Assembly: GCA_934394665.1 (NCBI GenBank)
Contig: CAKRRS010000015.1
Span: forward strand, 1 to 41,742
DNA: 41,742 nucleotides
Source: an uncultured Acetatifactor sp.
GTDB lineage: Bacteria; Bacillota; Clostridia; Lachnospirales; Lachnospiraceae
Reading direction: 5' to 3'
Shown here in pieces: positions 25,683 through 34,452 of the stretch (positions are counted from its first letter, which is position 1; every line of letters starts with the position of its first letter). The notes under the pieces are model-generated. The model made no database searches and was not told the origin of the DNA. It saw only the letters and a list, made by a program, of their open reading frames with translations. Position numbers and translations under genes: made by a program.

Positions 25683-27450
25683 TAATGTAATCTCCCTTAT
25701 CTACAATATATCCATCCTGCGGATACTGCGGCAGCTCTAAGGATTCCTTCTCTGCTCCGGCATATAAACTGATATCCTCTTCTGCCACCAGCCGGTGCCC
25801 ATGCATAGCGAAAAATTTCACCAGTTCCGCATCGGAATCAAAGGCATAGCGTCCCCAGTCGATGACCGATAACGCCGGGGTCTGTGCCACCCAGACACCT
25901 TTGGATCCACGGTTGTATTTGTCCAACAGATCCGGATCTATCAGATCCGTCAGGCGTTTCATTTTATAGTATGTGGTCGAGCCATAGCTTACATAGGCAT
26001 CCTGGATAATGCTGTACGGGATTTCGTAGTTGCCCGTGAAAATCACCGGTTTGGAAGTGTCAAAGTTCCGCTCCAGATCCAAAGCAATCTGATCCACCGT
26101 TTTCACTGCCGCATCATATTTTTTCTGATCAATATAGAACCATTTCGTCATATCCGCGCACTGATTCCACGTAATCATTGCAAGCAGCAGAATTGCAACT
26201 TTGCGCACGCCACCGGAAATCCGCCTGCTCAGAGACTTTTTCTCTGTTTCTTCCCGTTGTGCTGTCACCTGCCATACCGCATAGACAAAAAGCAAGGCTC
26301 CGTATCCACAGAAAATCGGCAAAAACTGCGCAGAACGATACAGGGTTGCTTTCCCCTCGATGAACAAAAGCGAAAATGCCGCAAGATAGGCTGTCGGCAA
26401 CAATAAAATTGCCCACAGATCCCGGCTGCAAATCCCTCTCCACAGCGTGACTGCCACGATTACAACCGCAGATAAAACGAAGATTCGGATCGGCAGATAC
26501 GCATAGGCAAACACACCATACAGGACAAACGTCCGCTTGAGTATCATGGCCAGTTCACCAAGTGCCCCGGGCTGAAACATCCACCCAAGCATCTCCGTAA
26601 CGGAACGCTGTACCGCCTCTCCCTGCAAATATTCCAGGTGAAATACCTTCGTCACAATGACGATCATCAGACTGCGCAATATGACCGCCACAAGTGCTGC
26701 TGCCGCGCCCGCAATCAAGGCTGCAAAGACGCCGGTCTCCATTCCGCAGTGCCTCTGAATGCTTTCCATACAGATTCTCTCCGCCAGCAGCAGAAGCAGT
26801 AATCCTGCCAGCCACAGTATCATAAAAGATTCATAGCAGCCGACAGCGATCCATAAAAATATTGCGGTGCATACGATTTTGCCCACTGCCAAATCCCTGC
26901 ATTTTGAAGGGATCGTGGTTCCCTTACGGGGCTTTTTCACGCAGCATTGCCACTCTCTGAGAAAGCACAGACTGATACCGCAGCCAAGATACCCTATCGC
27001 AATTCCATTGTGTAAAAAATAGGTGAACACCTCACTGATCAGTGGACTGGATACAAAGACTGCAGCAAAAAAAGCATATCCGATCACGGGAATTTTCTCA
27101 CCGAAAACGGAATAAAATAATGCTGACCACACAACTGCGGCAGCCACCAGAAGGACAACTGCCGCAAAGTCCGTCAAAAACGGCAAAAACTCCGCAATGG
27201 AGCAAAGCTTATTCAACAAGAACAGAACCCACCGCCCGACAATGGCGATCAGCCCCTCCTCAAAATAATATAATGACGGGGTATCATCAATGCCAATGGT
27301 TGCATTTGTCACCTTATAGCCGTAGGCACACACGGCTGTAAGCAACAAAATACCCAGATACCTTCGATTTTTCAGGAAATGTCTCAAATATCCCATCCAT
27401 TTCTGACAGGTTGCATCTTCCGGTTGTTTTGCATTATCTATGATCTGCAT
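25669..27450 (-). CDS. GtrII-type membrane glycosyltransferase (second copy)
   Basis: A 593-residue polytopic protein with about eleven membrane segments. The first loop contains ATIGIDDTPSLYYF (Asp55-Asp56) followed by VGRWVLF (about residues 71-77). The same acidic-then-GRW layout occurs in the GtrII-like protein at 9471. The C-terminal ~140 residues are soluble. Family members decorate polysaccharides outside the cell using undecaprenyl-phosphate sugar. A strong AGGAGG site precedes the ATG. It follows a GT39-like gene by 23 bp and overlaps the DUF6044-like gene by 14 bp. Its GtrB-type partner is probably the GT2 at 30782-31753. Confidence 0.78.
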   Translation of the reverse strand: MQIIDNAKQPEDATCQKWMGYLRHFLKNRRYLGILLLTAVCAYGYKVTNATIGIDDTPSLYYFEEGLIAIVGRWVLFLLNKLCSIAEFLPFLTDFAAVVLLVAAAVVWSALFYSVFGEKIPVIGYAFFAAVFVSSPLISEVFTYFLHNGIAIGYLGCGISLCFLREWQCCVKKPRKGTTIPSKCRDLAVGKIVCTAIFLWIAVGCYESFMILWLAGLLLLLLAERICMESIQRHCGMETGVFAALIAGAAAALVAVILRSLMIVIVTKVFHLEYLQGEAVQRSVTEMLGWMFQPGALGELAMILKRTFVLYGVFAYAYLPIRIFVLSAVVIVAVTLWRGICSRDLWAILLLPTAYLAAFSLLFIEGKATLYRSAQFLPIFCGYGALLFVYAVWQVTAQREETEKKSLSRRISGGVRKVAILLLAMITWNQCADMTKWFYIDQKKYDAAVKTVDQIALDLERNFDTSKPVIFTGNYEIPYSIIQDAYVSYGSTTYYKMKRLTDLIDPDLLDKYNRGSKGVWVAQTPALSVIDWGRYAFDSDAELVKFFAMHGHRLVAEEDISLYAGAEKESLELPQYPQDGYIVDKGDYIIVHF

Positions 27451-27473
27451 CTTTTGCTTCCTCCTGCCGCCTC

Positions 27474-28985
27474 TTATTCCTGCACGATTTTTTCCAGACG
27501 ATACACTACAAAGTCATAGTACATGTAGTGGAATTTCACTGCCTCTTCATACTGATATTCGTCCTCTACTTCGCTCGGTACACCGCCCTGAAAACAGATA
27601 TACCACAGATTGTCATACGTATCCAGCTGACTGTAACTTGACAGTGCTTCTGTATTTACAAACGGAAGACTGTATAATTTATAACCCAACAGGTAATAAT
27701 GTAACTCGGGATGATACACATTCAGAAAAATCGTATGCGTATACGGTCCGATAAAAGCATCGTTCTCCGTCACCTGTTCTTCGATAAACTCTTCGTATTT
27801 CTGCAATCCGTCATCATATTCGATCTTGATCTCCGAAACATATTGCAGTAAAAAGCAAAGCATCGCCGTTCCCAGAATACCGCAAGCCCACCATTTTCGC
27901 GTCTTTCCCTTTGCAGCATCCAGAATCTGTGTCAATCCCACAGCATACCACAGCATGACAAAGCCCATTCCCGGGAAAGCATAACGTCCCATAAAGCAGT
28001 TGTTGACTGTAGCAGAAATCACGCCTCCCACGATTCCGGTCAGTGCAAATGCCGCTGCTGCGATTGCCGGTGCCGCATTGTGATGCTGTCTCACCCAGTC
28101 TACGGCTCCGTAGCTTACTACCAGGCACAACGCCATCCCCAATAGCACGACGATTCCGATAGGAGTCTCCACCGCTGAGAACCATTCCTTACAATAATCC
28201 ATGACAGAATTCAGTGTTGCGAGTTCTGTCACGGAACCGTCATCATAACGCATCCGCAAGATAAATTGTCTGCATGTCACCGCCAGCCAGGGAGAAAACA
28301 CAATCGCAACCGTAACTCCGGAGATGAAATATCCCTTCACCAGTTCCTGCTTCCGGCAGATCAGAATGGCAGCCAGAAAAAGCATATAAAATAAAAAGGT
28401 CTGGATCAACGCAAACGTATGGCAGTATACCGTACAAATACTTGCGATGCAAAATACGATCCATTTTTTCCGCGTCGCCTCTCTGAAAATATCATAAGCT
28501 GACAGACCTGTCAGAGTCAGGAAAAACAATGCCACCGCATACATTCTCACATTTCCCGCCTGTACGCTGTAAATAGGCATCAACAGTGAAAACAACATGA
28601 AATATACGGAGATTTGCCGGTCAAACAATTTTTCCACATAATATTTTCCCAGAAGCATATACCCCAGCATAAAAAGCACCGACATCAGCTTCAATGCCCA
28701 GAAATGGGTGCCGCCTCCGCATAAGTGGTAAAACAGTTTTAACAGCACATAATAAAACGGAGAATGGTCATCCGTGGCAGTAATATAGATCAGGCGTTTC
28801 CAGGGAAGAGAGACCATGGATGCCGAATACGCCTCGTCATACCACAGACTGTTCGTAATGCAAAAGGCTCCCCAGAGAAACAGCGCCACAACCGGCAGAC
28901 CGTGCCACAAGATCGTCCATAGATCCGTCCGGATTAATTGATTCTGTTTTGTTTGCTTTGTCTGAATGACTTTATGATCTGTCAA
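27474..28985 (-). CDS. GT39-like membrane glycosyltransferase, TTG start
   Basis: The 503-residue product has about ten membrane segments with the two GT39-type loop motifs: LWYDEAYS (Asp50-Glu51) and TATDDHSPFYYVL (Asp72, Asp73, His74). A ~110-residue soluble C-terminal domain contains several tyrosines. The initiation codon is TTG at 28985, with AGGAGA six bases upstream; no other start precedes the conserved region. It resembles the enzyme at 2070-3878 in motif layout but is clearly diverged. A polyprenyl-phosphate sugar donor and a surface-glycan acceptor are expected from the family. Confidence 0.82.
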   Translation of the reverse strand: MTDHKVIQTKQTKQNQLIRTDLWTILWHGLPVVALFLWGAFCITNSLWYDEAYSASMVSLPWKRLIYITATDDHSPFYYVLLKLFYHLCGGGTHFWALKLMSVLFMLGYMLLGKYYVEKLFDRQISVYFMLFSLLMPIYSVQAGNVRMYAVALFFLTLTGLSAYDIFREATRKKWIVFCIASICTVYCHTFALIQTFLFYMLFLAAILICRKQELVKGYFISGVTVAIVFSPWLAVTCRQFILRMRYDDGSVTELATLNSVMDYCKEWFSAVETPIGIVVLLGMALCLVVSYGAVDWVRQHHNAAPAIAAAAFALTGIVGGVISATVNNCFMGRYAFPGMGFVMLWYAVGLTQILDAAKGKTRKWWACGILGTAMLCFLLQYVSEIKIEYDDGLQKYEEFIEEQVTENDAFIGPYTHTIFLNVYHPELHYYLLGYKLYSLPFVNTEALSSYSQLDTYDNLWYICFQGGVPSEVEDEYQYEEAVKFHYMYYDFVVYRLEKIVQE

Positions 28986-29061
28986 TGTTGCTCTCCTGTT
29001 TCATCATTTATAAAAAAGCATTTATGCTTTTTCCGATATGAAGTTAGAGGTTCTTTTCATA

Positions 29062-30738
29062 CTAATATCTCTGATACAGTACCATATCTTGATCACGTCC
29101 GAGTTCTTCATACCCTTCCGCCCGGCACATTTCATCAATCGTTCCGCCGCTTACCGTTGCCAGATATCGGCTCTTGAGCTCTGTCAGATGCTCTGTAATG
29201 TATTCCTTCTCACAACAACTGATGCCGAATCCCTTCGGGGTACCGTATAGCAGCTGCCACTTCAGGGTTTGATTGCCTTCCGGAGTCTCATCACCGAAAG
29301 TCCAGATGACCACATTGTCGTAATTCGGAACCTGTCCGGTCACCGGGGTCAATTCCTTTGCAAAAATCTCCTGCCAGTACGCCACCTGATTTTGCCTGTC
29401 TTCCGTCACATAGGGCACCTGATAATCATACGGTTCCACTGCTTTATAGCTGTAGAGGTAAAGAAAAGCCGCGCCCAAAAGTACTGCTTTTTTATAATAT
29501 TTTGTCTCCAGCATGCTGACGATAAAAATGCCGGCAGCGATAAAGGTCAGAAAATGCTTACTGCCTTCTGTCATCTTATACATCAAAAGATGTGCAAACA
29601 ACATGGCGATCAGGCTCAGTGCAAAATGTGCTTCTATGATCAGCTGATTTGTCAGCTGTTTTTTCTGTTCTTCCGTCAATGTGTATTTTCCGAAAATCGC
29701 CGTACGCACCGCTTCGTCTGCCGGTTCCATGACGATGCTTTCCGCTCGTTTTGCCCTGCGCAGCCTGTTCCTGTCACAGATGCTGTTCACCACCAGGATT
29801 CCCAACAGGATCAGATAGCCGTCAAAAAAGGCTCCCGAAGCCAGACCGTTTTTCGCTCCGGCAATACAATGTCTGACAAACTCGAGTCCTTTCCAGTGCA
29901 GCGTCCCGAAAAAGTTACGGAAGCCGGCACCGATTCCGTCGGTAAAAAATGTCGTGATCCAGTCGGTATAAAACAACGGGGTAAAATATTCCGCGCCCAG
30001 GTAATGCTTGATCAGCACATACAGGATGCCCGTCACTGCCACCACGACCACAGATCCAAGACATCCGGCTTTACGATTCTTACGGATCCAGAAAAAGCAG
30101 GCGAGCGCCAGAAACAATAACATATACGGCCGCATCAGCACAAGCAGCACGGAAATCACAAACATAGCGATCAGCTTGCCTCTGCGCTCTCTCTGCAGAT
30201 AGCTCATCGCCAGACCGTAGAATAGAATCAGCATACTGAAACAGATGACTTCCGGCATCCCGGAGAGCATGTATCTTACGAATAATGAATACAGACCAAA
30301 CAAAACCGTCAGGATCCCCAGCTGTTTCCAGGCCGGCTTCACCAGCCAGACAAATACGAACATCGTAACCGTCAACAGAACAATATTACAGATCACCGGA
30401 GACATCAGATTCCAGCCAAAAATCAGTCCCCACAGAATCCAGGGAAATACCAGCACCGGGCTCCAGGCTGCAAAAGACAGGCACAGGGCATGGCTTTCGT
30501 TAAATCCAAAATACCCCAAGGGAAAACCGTAATTCACAATGCCTTCCACTTGCTTGAAATAGAATAATTCATCATTCCATTCCGAAGAAGGCAGATAGAC
30601 CTGCCCGATGCTTTTCCCTTCCGCTGCTGTCCGGATCAGACAGCACACCAAGGGAAGCAATGCCATGAGCACTGCCTTAAGTAAGATAATATAACGTTTA
30701 TCCTGTTTCCACCAATCCACAAAACGCGTTTTTTCCAT
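29062..30738 (-). CDS. Polytopic membrane protein, probable GT-C enzyme
   Basis: A 558-residue protein with about twelve hydrophobic segments and a ~110-residue soluble C-terminal domain. The first extracytoplasmic loop reads SSEWNDELFYFKQVEG, with an Asp-Glu pair placed as in GT-C transferases, followed by GYFGFNESHA. I do not recognise a named family. The ATG at 30738 gives a 43-bp gap after the GT2 gene; an upstream frame to 30846 overlaps that gene and adds a basic, non-hydrophobic stretch. The nearest GG-rich site is about 14 bases away, so the exact start is less sure. The closely placed GtrB-like gene just upstream could provide its lipid-linked sugar. Confidence 0.65.
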   Translation of the reverse strand: MEKTRFVDWWKQDKRYIILLKAVLMALLPLVCCLIRTAAEGKSIGQVYLPSSEWNDELFYFKQVEGIVNYGFPLGYFGFNESHALCLSFAAWSPVLVFPWILWGLIFGWNLMSPVICNIVLLTVTMFVFVWLVKPAWKQLGILTVLFGLYSLFVRYMLSGMPEVICFSMLILFYGLAMSYLQRERRGKLIAMFVISVLLVLMRPYMLLFLALACFFWIRKNRKAGCLGSVVVVAVTGILYVLIKHYLGAEYFTPLFYTDWITTFFTDGIGAGFRNFFGTLHWKGLEFVRHCIAGAKNGLASGAFFDGYLILLGILVVNSICDRNRLRRAKRAESIVMEPADEAVRTAIFGKYTLTEEQKKQLTNQLIIEAHFALSLIAMLFAHLLMYKMTEGSKHFLTFIAAGIFIVSMLETKYYKKAVLLGAAFLYLYSYKAVEPYDYQVPYVTEDRQNQVAYWQEIFAKELTPVTGQVPNYDNVVIWTFGDETPEGNQTLKWQLLYGTPKGFGISCCEKEYITEHLTELKSRYLATVSGGTIDEMCRAEGYEELGRDQDMVLYQRY

Positions 30739-30781
30739 ATGGTTTTGTCTTACCCTTCTGTTCAAAATCTTTTCACCGGTT

Positions 30782-31753
30782 TTACGTTTGATCCGCCCGT
30801 TTGGGTGATTGCGTATCCTTATTTGTTCCAAGGCCGATTTTCTCACGGATCACGTACTGGGGAGAATTATTCATGCTGATATAGATACGTCCCACATACT
30901 CTCCGATCAGTCCCAGCATGATCATGATCATTCCGCCGAAAAAAACCAGTGCAGCCATCAGCGCACTGAATCCCATGGGAACATTCGGATTCACAAGACG
31001 CTTAATGATCGTATAGATTCCGTAGAGGAATCCCATGCCGGCACAACCGACGCCCAGCGTCGTAGCAATCCGCAGCGGTTTTACGGAAAAAGCGGTAAAG
31101 CCGTTGAACCACAGACCCAGCAATTTTTTCAGCGTATATCCGGAATTGCCCTCTTCCCGCTCTCTGTGGCACACTGCCACGTTGGTAATATTTTTCGTGG
31201 CACGAAGTACCAGTCCGATGACGTAGGGATAGGAATTCTCATAGCGGATCATGTCTTCCACAACGAATCTCTTCACCGCAAAATAACTGGAAATATACAG
31301 ATCCGCCGGTTTGTCCAGCATCATACGGGTCATCAGCTCGTTGACCTTGCTGCCCAGATTACGGAACGCGGAATGCTGTTTGTGCGCATAGCTGGCATAG
31401 ACCGCATCGAAGCCTTCTTCTAACTTGTCAAGCAGCTTGTCCACTTCGTCCGCCGGTGTCTGTCCGTCGTCATCGAGGCATACCACATAGTCTCCGTCGG
31501 AATGTCTCAGACCTGCCATCAGCGCGGCATGCTGTCCGAAGTTCCTTGCAAAACCGATGCCTTTGATATTGTCATACTTCTCACACAGCTCTCTGATCGT
31601 TCCCATGGTGTTGTCCGGTGATGCATCATTTACCAGAAAAATATCATAGGAATATTGTGTAAGTTCCTGCATTTTCTCCCGGATCTCCGCAACCACATGG
31701 GGAAGCGTATGTTCCGAACGATAACAGGGGATTACAAAGCTTACTTTTTTCAT
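30782..31753 (-). CDS. GtrB/ArnC-like GT2 polyprenyl-phosphate sugar transferase
   Basis: A 323-residue family 2 transferase: VSFVIPCYRSEHTL at the start, VNDASPDNT, GFARNFGQHAALMAG, the acidic LDDDGQTP motif and HREREEGNSGYTLKKL, then two C-terminal membrane segments (about residues 230-300). The SGYTLKKL block and paired membrane helices are typical of ArnC/GtrB enzymes that charge undecaprenyl phosphate. The position right after the transaminase and GNAT genes suggests the 3-amino sugar made by those genes could be its substrate. The ATG at 31753 has an AGGA site at good spacing. Confidence 0.85.
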   Translation of the reverse strand: MKKVSFVIPCYRSEHTLPHVVAEIREKMQELTQYSYDIFLVNDASPDNTMGTIRELCEKYDNIKGIGFARNFGQHAALMAGLRHSDGDYVVCLDDDGQTPADEVDKLLDKLEEGFDAVYASYAHKQHSAFRNLGSKVNELMTRMMLDKPADLYISSYFAVKRFVVEDMIRYENSYPYVIGLVLRATKNITNVAVCHREREEGNSGYTLKKLLGLWFNGFTAFSVKPLRIATTLGVGCAGMGFLYGIYTIIKRLVNPNVPMGFSALMAALVFFGGMIMIMLGLIGEYVGRIYISMNNSPQYVIREKIGLGTNKDTQSPKRADQT

Positions 31754-31880
31754 GTTACTGTCCTGTTCCTTATTTTCTTTGTTACAATTTATTAATTGCT
31801 TTCTCTAGTACAATTACACTGTTTATTTCAAGTTTAATTCGTAATGCGCAAAAATTTGCACAGAAACACGTACTTTATGA

Positions 31881-32474
31881 TCACTTGCCTGCTGTAGGAT
31901 TCACCGCCGCCATCCATACAATATCGCGGTATTCCCCGTCGATACATACATCGTCGTGCAGCAGTCCTTCCCATACAAATCCGGCTTTTTCATAGCTGCG
32001 GATCGCCTGCATATTGTCTGACAAGGCTCTCAGATAGATTCTGTGCAGGTGTTCTGTCTCGAAACAATACCGGAGCATCAGGCGCGCTGCCGCCGTGCCG
32101 ATTCCTCTGCCTCTGGCTTCCGGCTCTCCGATAAAAATACCATATTCCGCCTTATTATGGTGTCTGTCAATATCACGGATGTAGACCGAGCCTAACGGCT
32201 TGTCATCAGCAAGATTACAGATGATCGTCTGCACCACATCACCGGTCTCCACATGCGTGCGGATCCAGTTCTCGTGGGACGCTCTCGTAAACAGCGCCTG
32301 ATAGATAAAATTTTTCCGGACGGCATCACTGTTGCGCCACGCCACGATTTTATCCGTATCCTCATAGGTCATGAGACGCAGGTAAATCCCTGCTGTTTCG
32401 TCACGATAGATCCGGGACATCTCTTCTGAGGTTATGTGTGCTTTTTCTTCTATCCTATTTGTTTTGTCAATCAT
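31881..32474 (-). CDS. GNAT acetyltransferase, probable amino-sugar N-acyltransferase
   Basis: A 197-residue GNAT protein of the RimJ/SpeG-like type. The acetyl-CoA P-loop is clear in EPEARGRGIGTAA, followed by a C-terminal LRALSDNMQAIRSYEKAGF block. The ATG at 32474 is chosen because it lies 31 bp after the transaminase stop; the alternative at 32537 would overlap that gene. Directly downstream of an FdtB/QdtB-like 3-amino transaminase, it most likely acetylates the sugar amine. Known Fuc3NAc and Qui3NAc pathways use a hexapeptide-repeat enzyme (FdtC/QdtC) for this step, so a GNAT here would be a non-homologous replacement. Protein acetylation cannot be excluded. Confidence 0.72.
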   Translation of the reverse strand: MIDKTNRIEEKAHITSEEMSRIYRDETAGIYLRLMTYEDTDKIVAWRNSDAVRKNFIYQALFTRASHENWIRTHVETGDVVQTIICNLADDKPLGSVYIRDIDRHHNKAEYGIFIGEPEARGRGIGTAAARLMLRYCFETEHLHRIYLRALSDNMQAIRSYEKAGFVWEGLLHDDVCIDGEYRDIVWMAAVNPTAGK

Positions 32475-32505
32475 GTTGCATTTATGATTCCTATTCGTTA
32501 TTATC

Positions 32506-33612
32506 TTATCTGCCTGTATACGCATTGCACAGTGCAATCACACGTGTAATCTCGTCTTTGCGCATCTCGGGGAACAGCGGCAAGGTAACACAATGTGCTG
32601 CCAGATATTCCGCATTCGGGCAGTCTCCCGGCTGGTAGCCAAGGTGTGTATATGCCTTCTGTAAATGGCAAGGCACCGGATAATGCATGTTGCACTCCAC
32701 GTCATTGTCTGCCATGTACTTCACAAAATCCTCATGGTCCGGTACCGTGATGACGAACAGATGGAAGACCGGCGTCGTATTTTCCGGATGTCTCTGCATT
32801 GTAAGGAGCGGATTGGTGATCTCTCTCAGGTAACGGTGACCGATCTCCTGACGTCTCTTCGTCCATTCCGGAAGATACTGCAGGCTTACGCTTAAGACTG
32901 CACCCTGCAATCCTTCCAATCGATAATTATACCCAATTTCATCATGATAATAACGCACATCACAGCCCTGATTCTTCAGGCGGTTGATATGCTTGTAATA
33001 TTCTTCTTTTTCACAGGTGACGCTGCCGCCTTCGCCGAATGCATAGAGATTTTTGCCGGGATAAAAGCTGAAGCAGGCGAGGTCTCCCAGGGTTCCCACA
33101 TTTCTTCCTTCGAACTGTGCGCCGTGCGCCTGTGCGCAGTCCTCTACGACAAACAATCTGTGACGATCCGCGATCGCTCTGACACCGGCATAATCAAACG
33201 GCTGTCCGTAGAGATGCACCCCGATAATGCCCTTCGTCTTCTCTGTGATCTTAGACTCGAGCACAGATGGATCGATCTCCCAGGTATCCGGTGTACAGTC
33301 CGCGAATACCGGAGTTGCTCCCGTGTAGCTGACGCCCCACGCCGTTGCGATATACGTATTGGCCGGAACGATAACCTCATCTCCGGGTCCCACGCCCAGC
33401 GCTAACATCGCCAGATGCAATGCGGAAGTGCCGTTATTCACACCGCTGGCATAGTTACTGCCCACGTAAGAAGCGAATTCCCGGTCAAATGCATCCGCAT
33501 ATTTTCCGCCGGAAAAAGCGGTCTCCCGGCATACCTTTTCGATGGCTTCTCTGTAAGCATCCTCATGGGCTCTTACATCCCGCGCCAGATCAATTCTTTT
33601 AATATGTGCCAT
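32506..33612 (-). CDS. dTDP-3-amino-3,6-dideoxyhexose transaminase (FdtB/QdtB-like)
   Basis: A DegT/DnrJ/EryC1/StrS PLP-dependent aminotransferase of 368 residues. Catalytic Lys187 sits in SFYPGKNLYAFGEGG and the PLP-pyridine aspartate is Asp158 in VVEDCAQAHGA; NNGTSALHLA and PANTYIATAWGV are also typical. The pattern fits the FdtB/QdtB/DesV group, which aminates C3 of dTDP-3-keto-6-deoxyhexoses, and not PseC or WecE. No 3,4-ketoisomerase (FdtA/QdtA) lies in the window, so the substrate must come from elsewhere or the assignment is imprecise. An AAGGA site is about 11 bases upstream of the start. The GNAT gene follows. Confidence 0.82.
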   Translation of the reverse strand: MAHIKRIDLARDVRAHEDAYREAIEKVCRETAFSGGKYADAFDREFASYVGSNYASGVNNGTSALHLAMLALGVGPGDEVIVPANTYIATAWGVSYTGATPVFADCTPDTWEIDPSVLESKITEKTKGIIGVHLYGQPFDYAGVRAIADRHRLFVVEDCAQAHGAQFEGRNVGTLGDLACFSFYPGKNLYAFGEGGSVTCEKEEYYKHINRLKNQGCDVRYYHDEIGYNYRLEGLQGAVLSVSLQYLPEWTKRRQEIGHRYLREITNPLLTMQRHPENTTPVFHLFVITVPDHEDFVKYMADNDVECNMHYPVPCHLQKAYTHLGYQPGDCPNAEYLAAHCVTLPLFPEMRKDEITRVIALCNAYTGR

Positions 33613-33726
33613 TGATTATCTGTCCTTCTTTCTTCCTATTATCGCAATTTGATTCCTGACTCGACATCAAGCTTACTTACTCATTTATTCACAGCTTTCC
33701 GTCATGTTCCCAGCCAAGCGGCTGCA

Positions 33727-34452
33727 TCATATATGCTTCTTAATATAAAACTCATGGAACAATCTTGCAATCTGTACCAGATAATTGCAGATCGTCTTGA
33801 ACACTTTTACCGTAGTATTATAGTCTTCCTGCCACTCCACCGGATAGTCGAGGATCTTCACCCCTCGTTTTTCCGCGCGTAGCAAGAATTCGATCATGTA
33901 AAACCAGCCGTTGTCATCACTACAGCCCTCGATCAGAGAGACTGCCACATTCTTTCGCACAAAGGTAAATCCGCAGATTGCATCGGTAGATTTCATCCTA
34001 AGGAACAGTTTTAATAAGATCAGCAGTCCCTGGGAAGTGATCCTGCGATACCATTTTCTGCCCTTCGTATCAGATTGTTTTGCAAAACGGCTGCCATTGA
34101 TATATGCAATCTCTTCCTGTGTCTCAAATAAATGAATTGCCTCTCCGAGATGTTTGAGATTGGTAGACAGATCGATATCCATATATCCTACCACATCACC
34201 ACTGCTTAATTCCACACCTCTGCGAAAAGCAGCGCCCACGCCGCGGACATTGATTCTCTCATATTTTACTTTTTCATATTTTTGGCACAGTTTATCGGCA
34301 ATCTGCGGTGTCTCATCTTCCGAACCGTTATCTACAATAATAATCTCATAGTCCGTAAAATCAATTTTTTGCAGATATTCCACCGTCCGGGTCACACCGC
34401 TTTCCAGACGCAGACGCTCATTTAACACGGGAAATATAATCGTAAACATCAT
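33727..34452 (-). CDS. DPM1-like family 2 glycosyltransferase without membrane segments
   Basis: A 241-residue GT2 protein with FTIIFPVLNERLRLESG, IVDNGSEDET, an acidic YMDIDLSTN motif near residue 92, and NGSRFAKQSDTKGRKWYRR in the region DPM1-type enzymes use for lipid-phosphate acceptors. No C-terminal membrane segments are present. The start overlaps the stop of the preceding GT2 gene by four bases (ATGA), so the two products are probably made in a fixed ratio and may form a complex. A polyprenyl-phosphate sugar synthase is the likeliest role, with the partner at 34449 supplying the membrane anchor. Confidence 0.78.
   Translation of the reverse strand: MMFTIIFPVLNERLRLESGVTRTVEYLQKIDFTDYEIIIVDNGSEDETPQIADKLCQKYEKVKYERINVRGVGAAFRRGVELSSGDVVGYMDIDLSTNLKHLGEAIHLFETQEEIAYINGSRFAKQSDTKGRKWYRRITSQGLLILLKLFLRMKSTDAICGFTFVRKNVAVSLIEGCSDDNGWFYMIEFLLRAEKRGVKILDYPVEWQEDYNTTVKVFKTICNYLVQIARLFHEFYIKKHI

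Noticed and set aside
29269..30120. Plus-strand open frame of about 283 codons opposite the membrane protein gene
   Set aside because: Composition is Cys/His/Gln rich as expected for the complement of a hydrophobic coding strand; no motif or start signal.
31754..31880. Possible terminator-like stem (TGTGCA/TGCGCA) upstream of the GtrB-like gene
   Set aside because: The stem is short with a wobble pair and has no T-run after it on the transcribed strand, so termination is not supported.
32506..33612. Considered as the missing PseC transaminase
   Set aside because: Active-site and N-terminal blocks fit the FdtB/QdtB/DesV group, and the gene is in the other block, far from the pse genes, next to its own GNAT.
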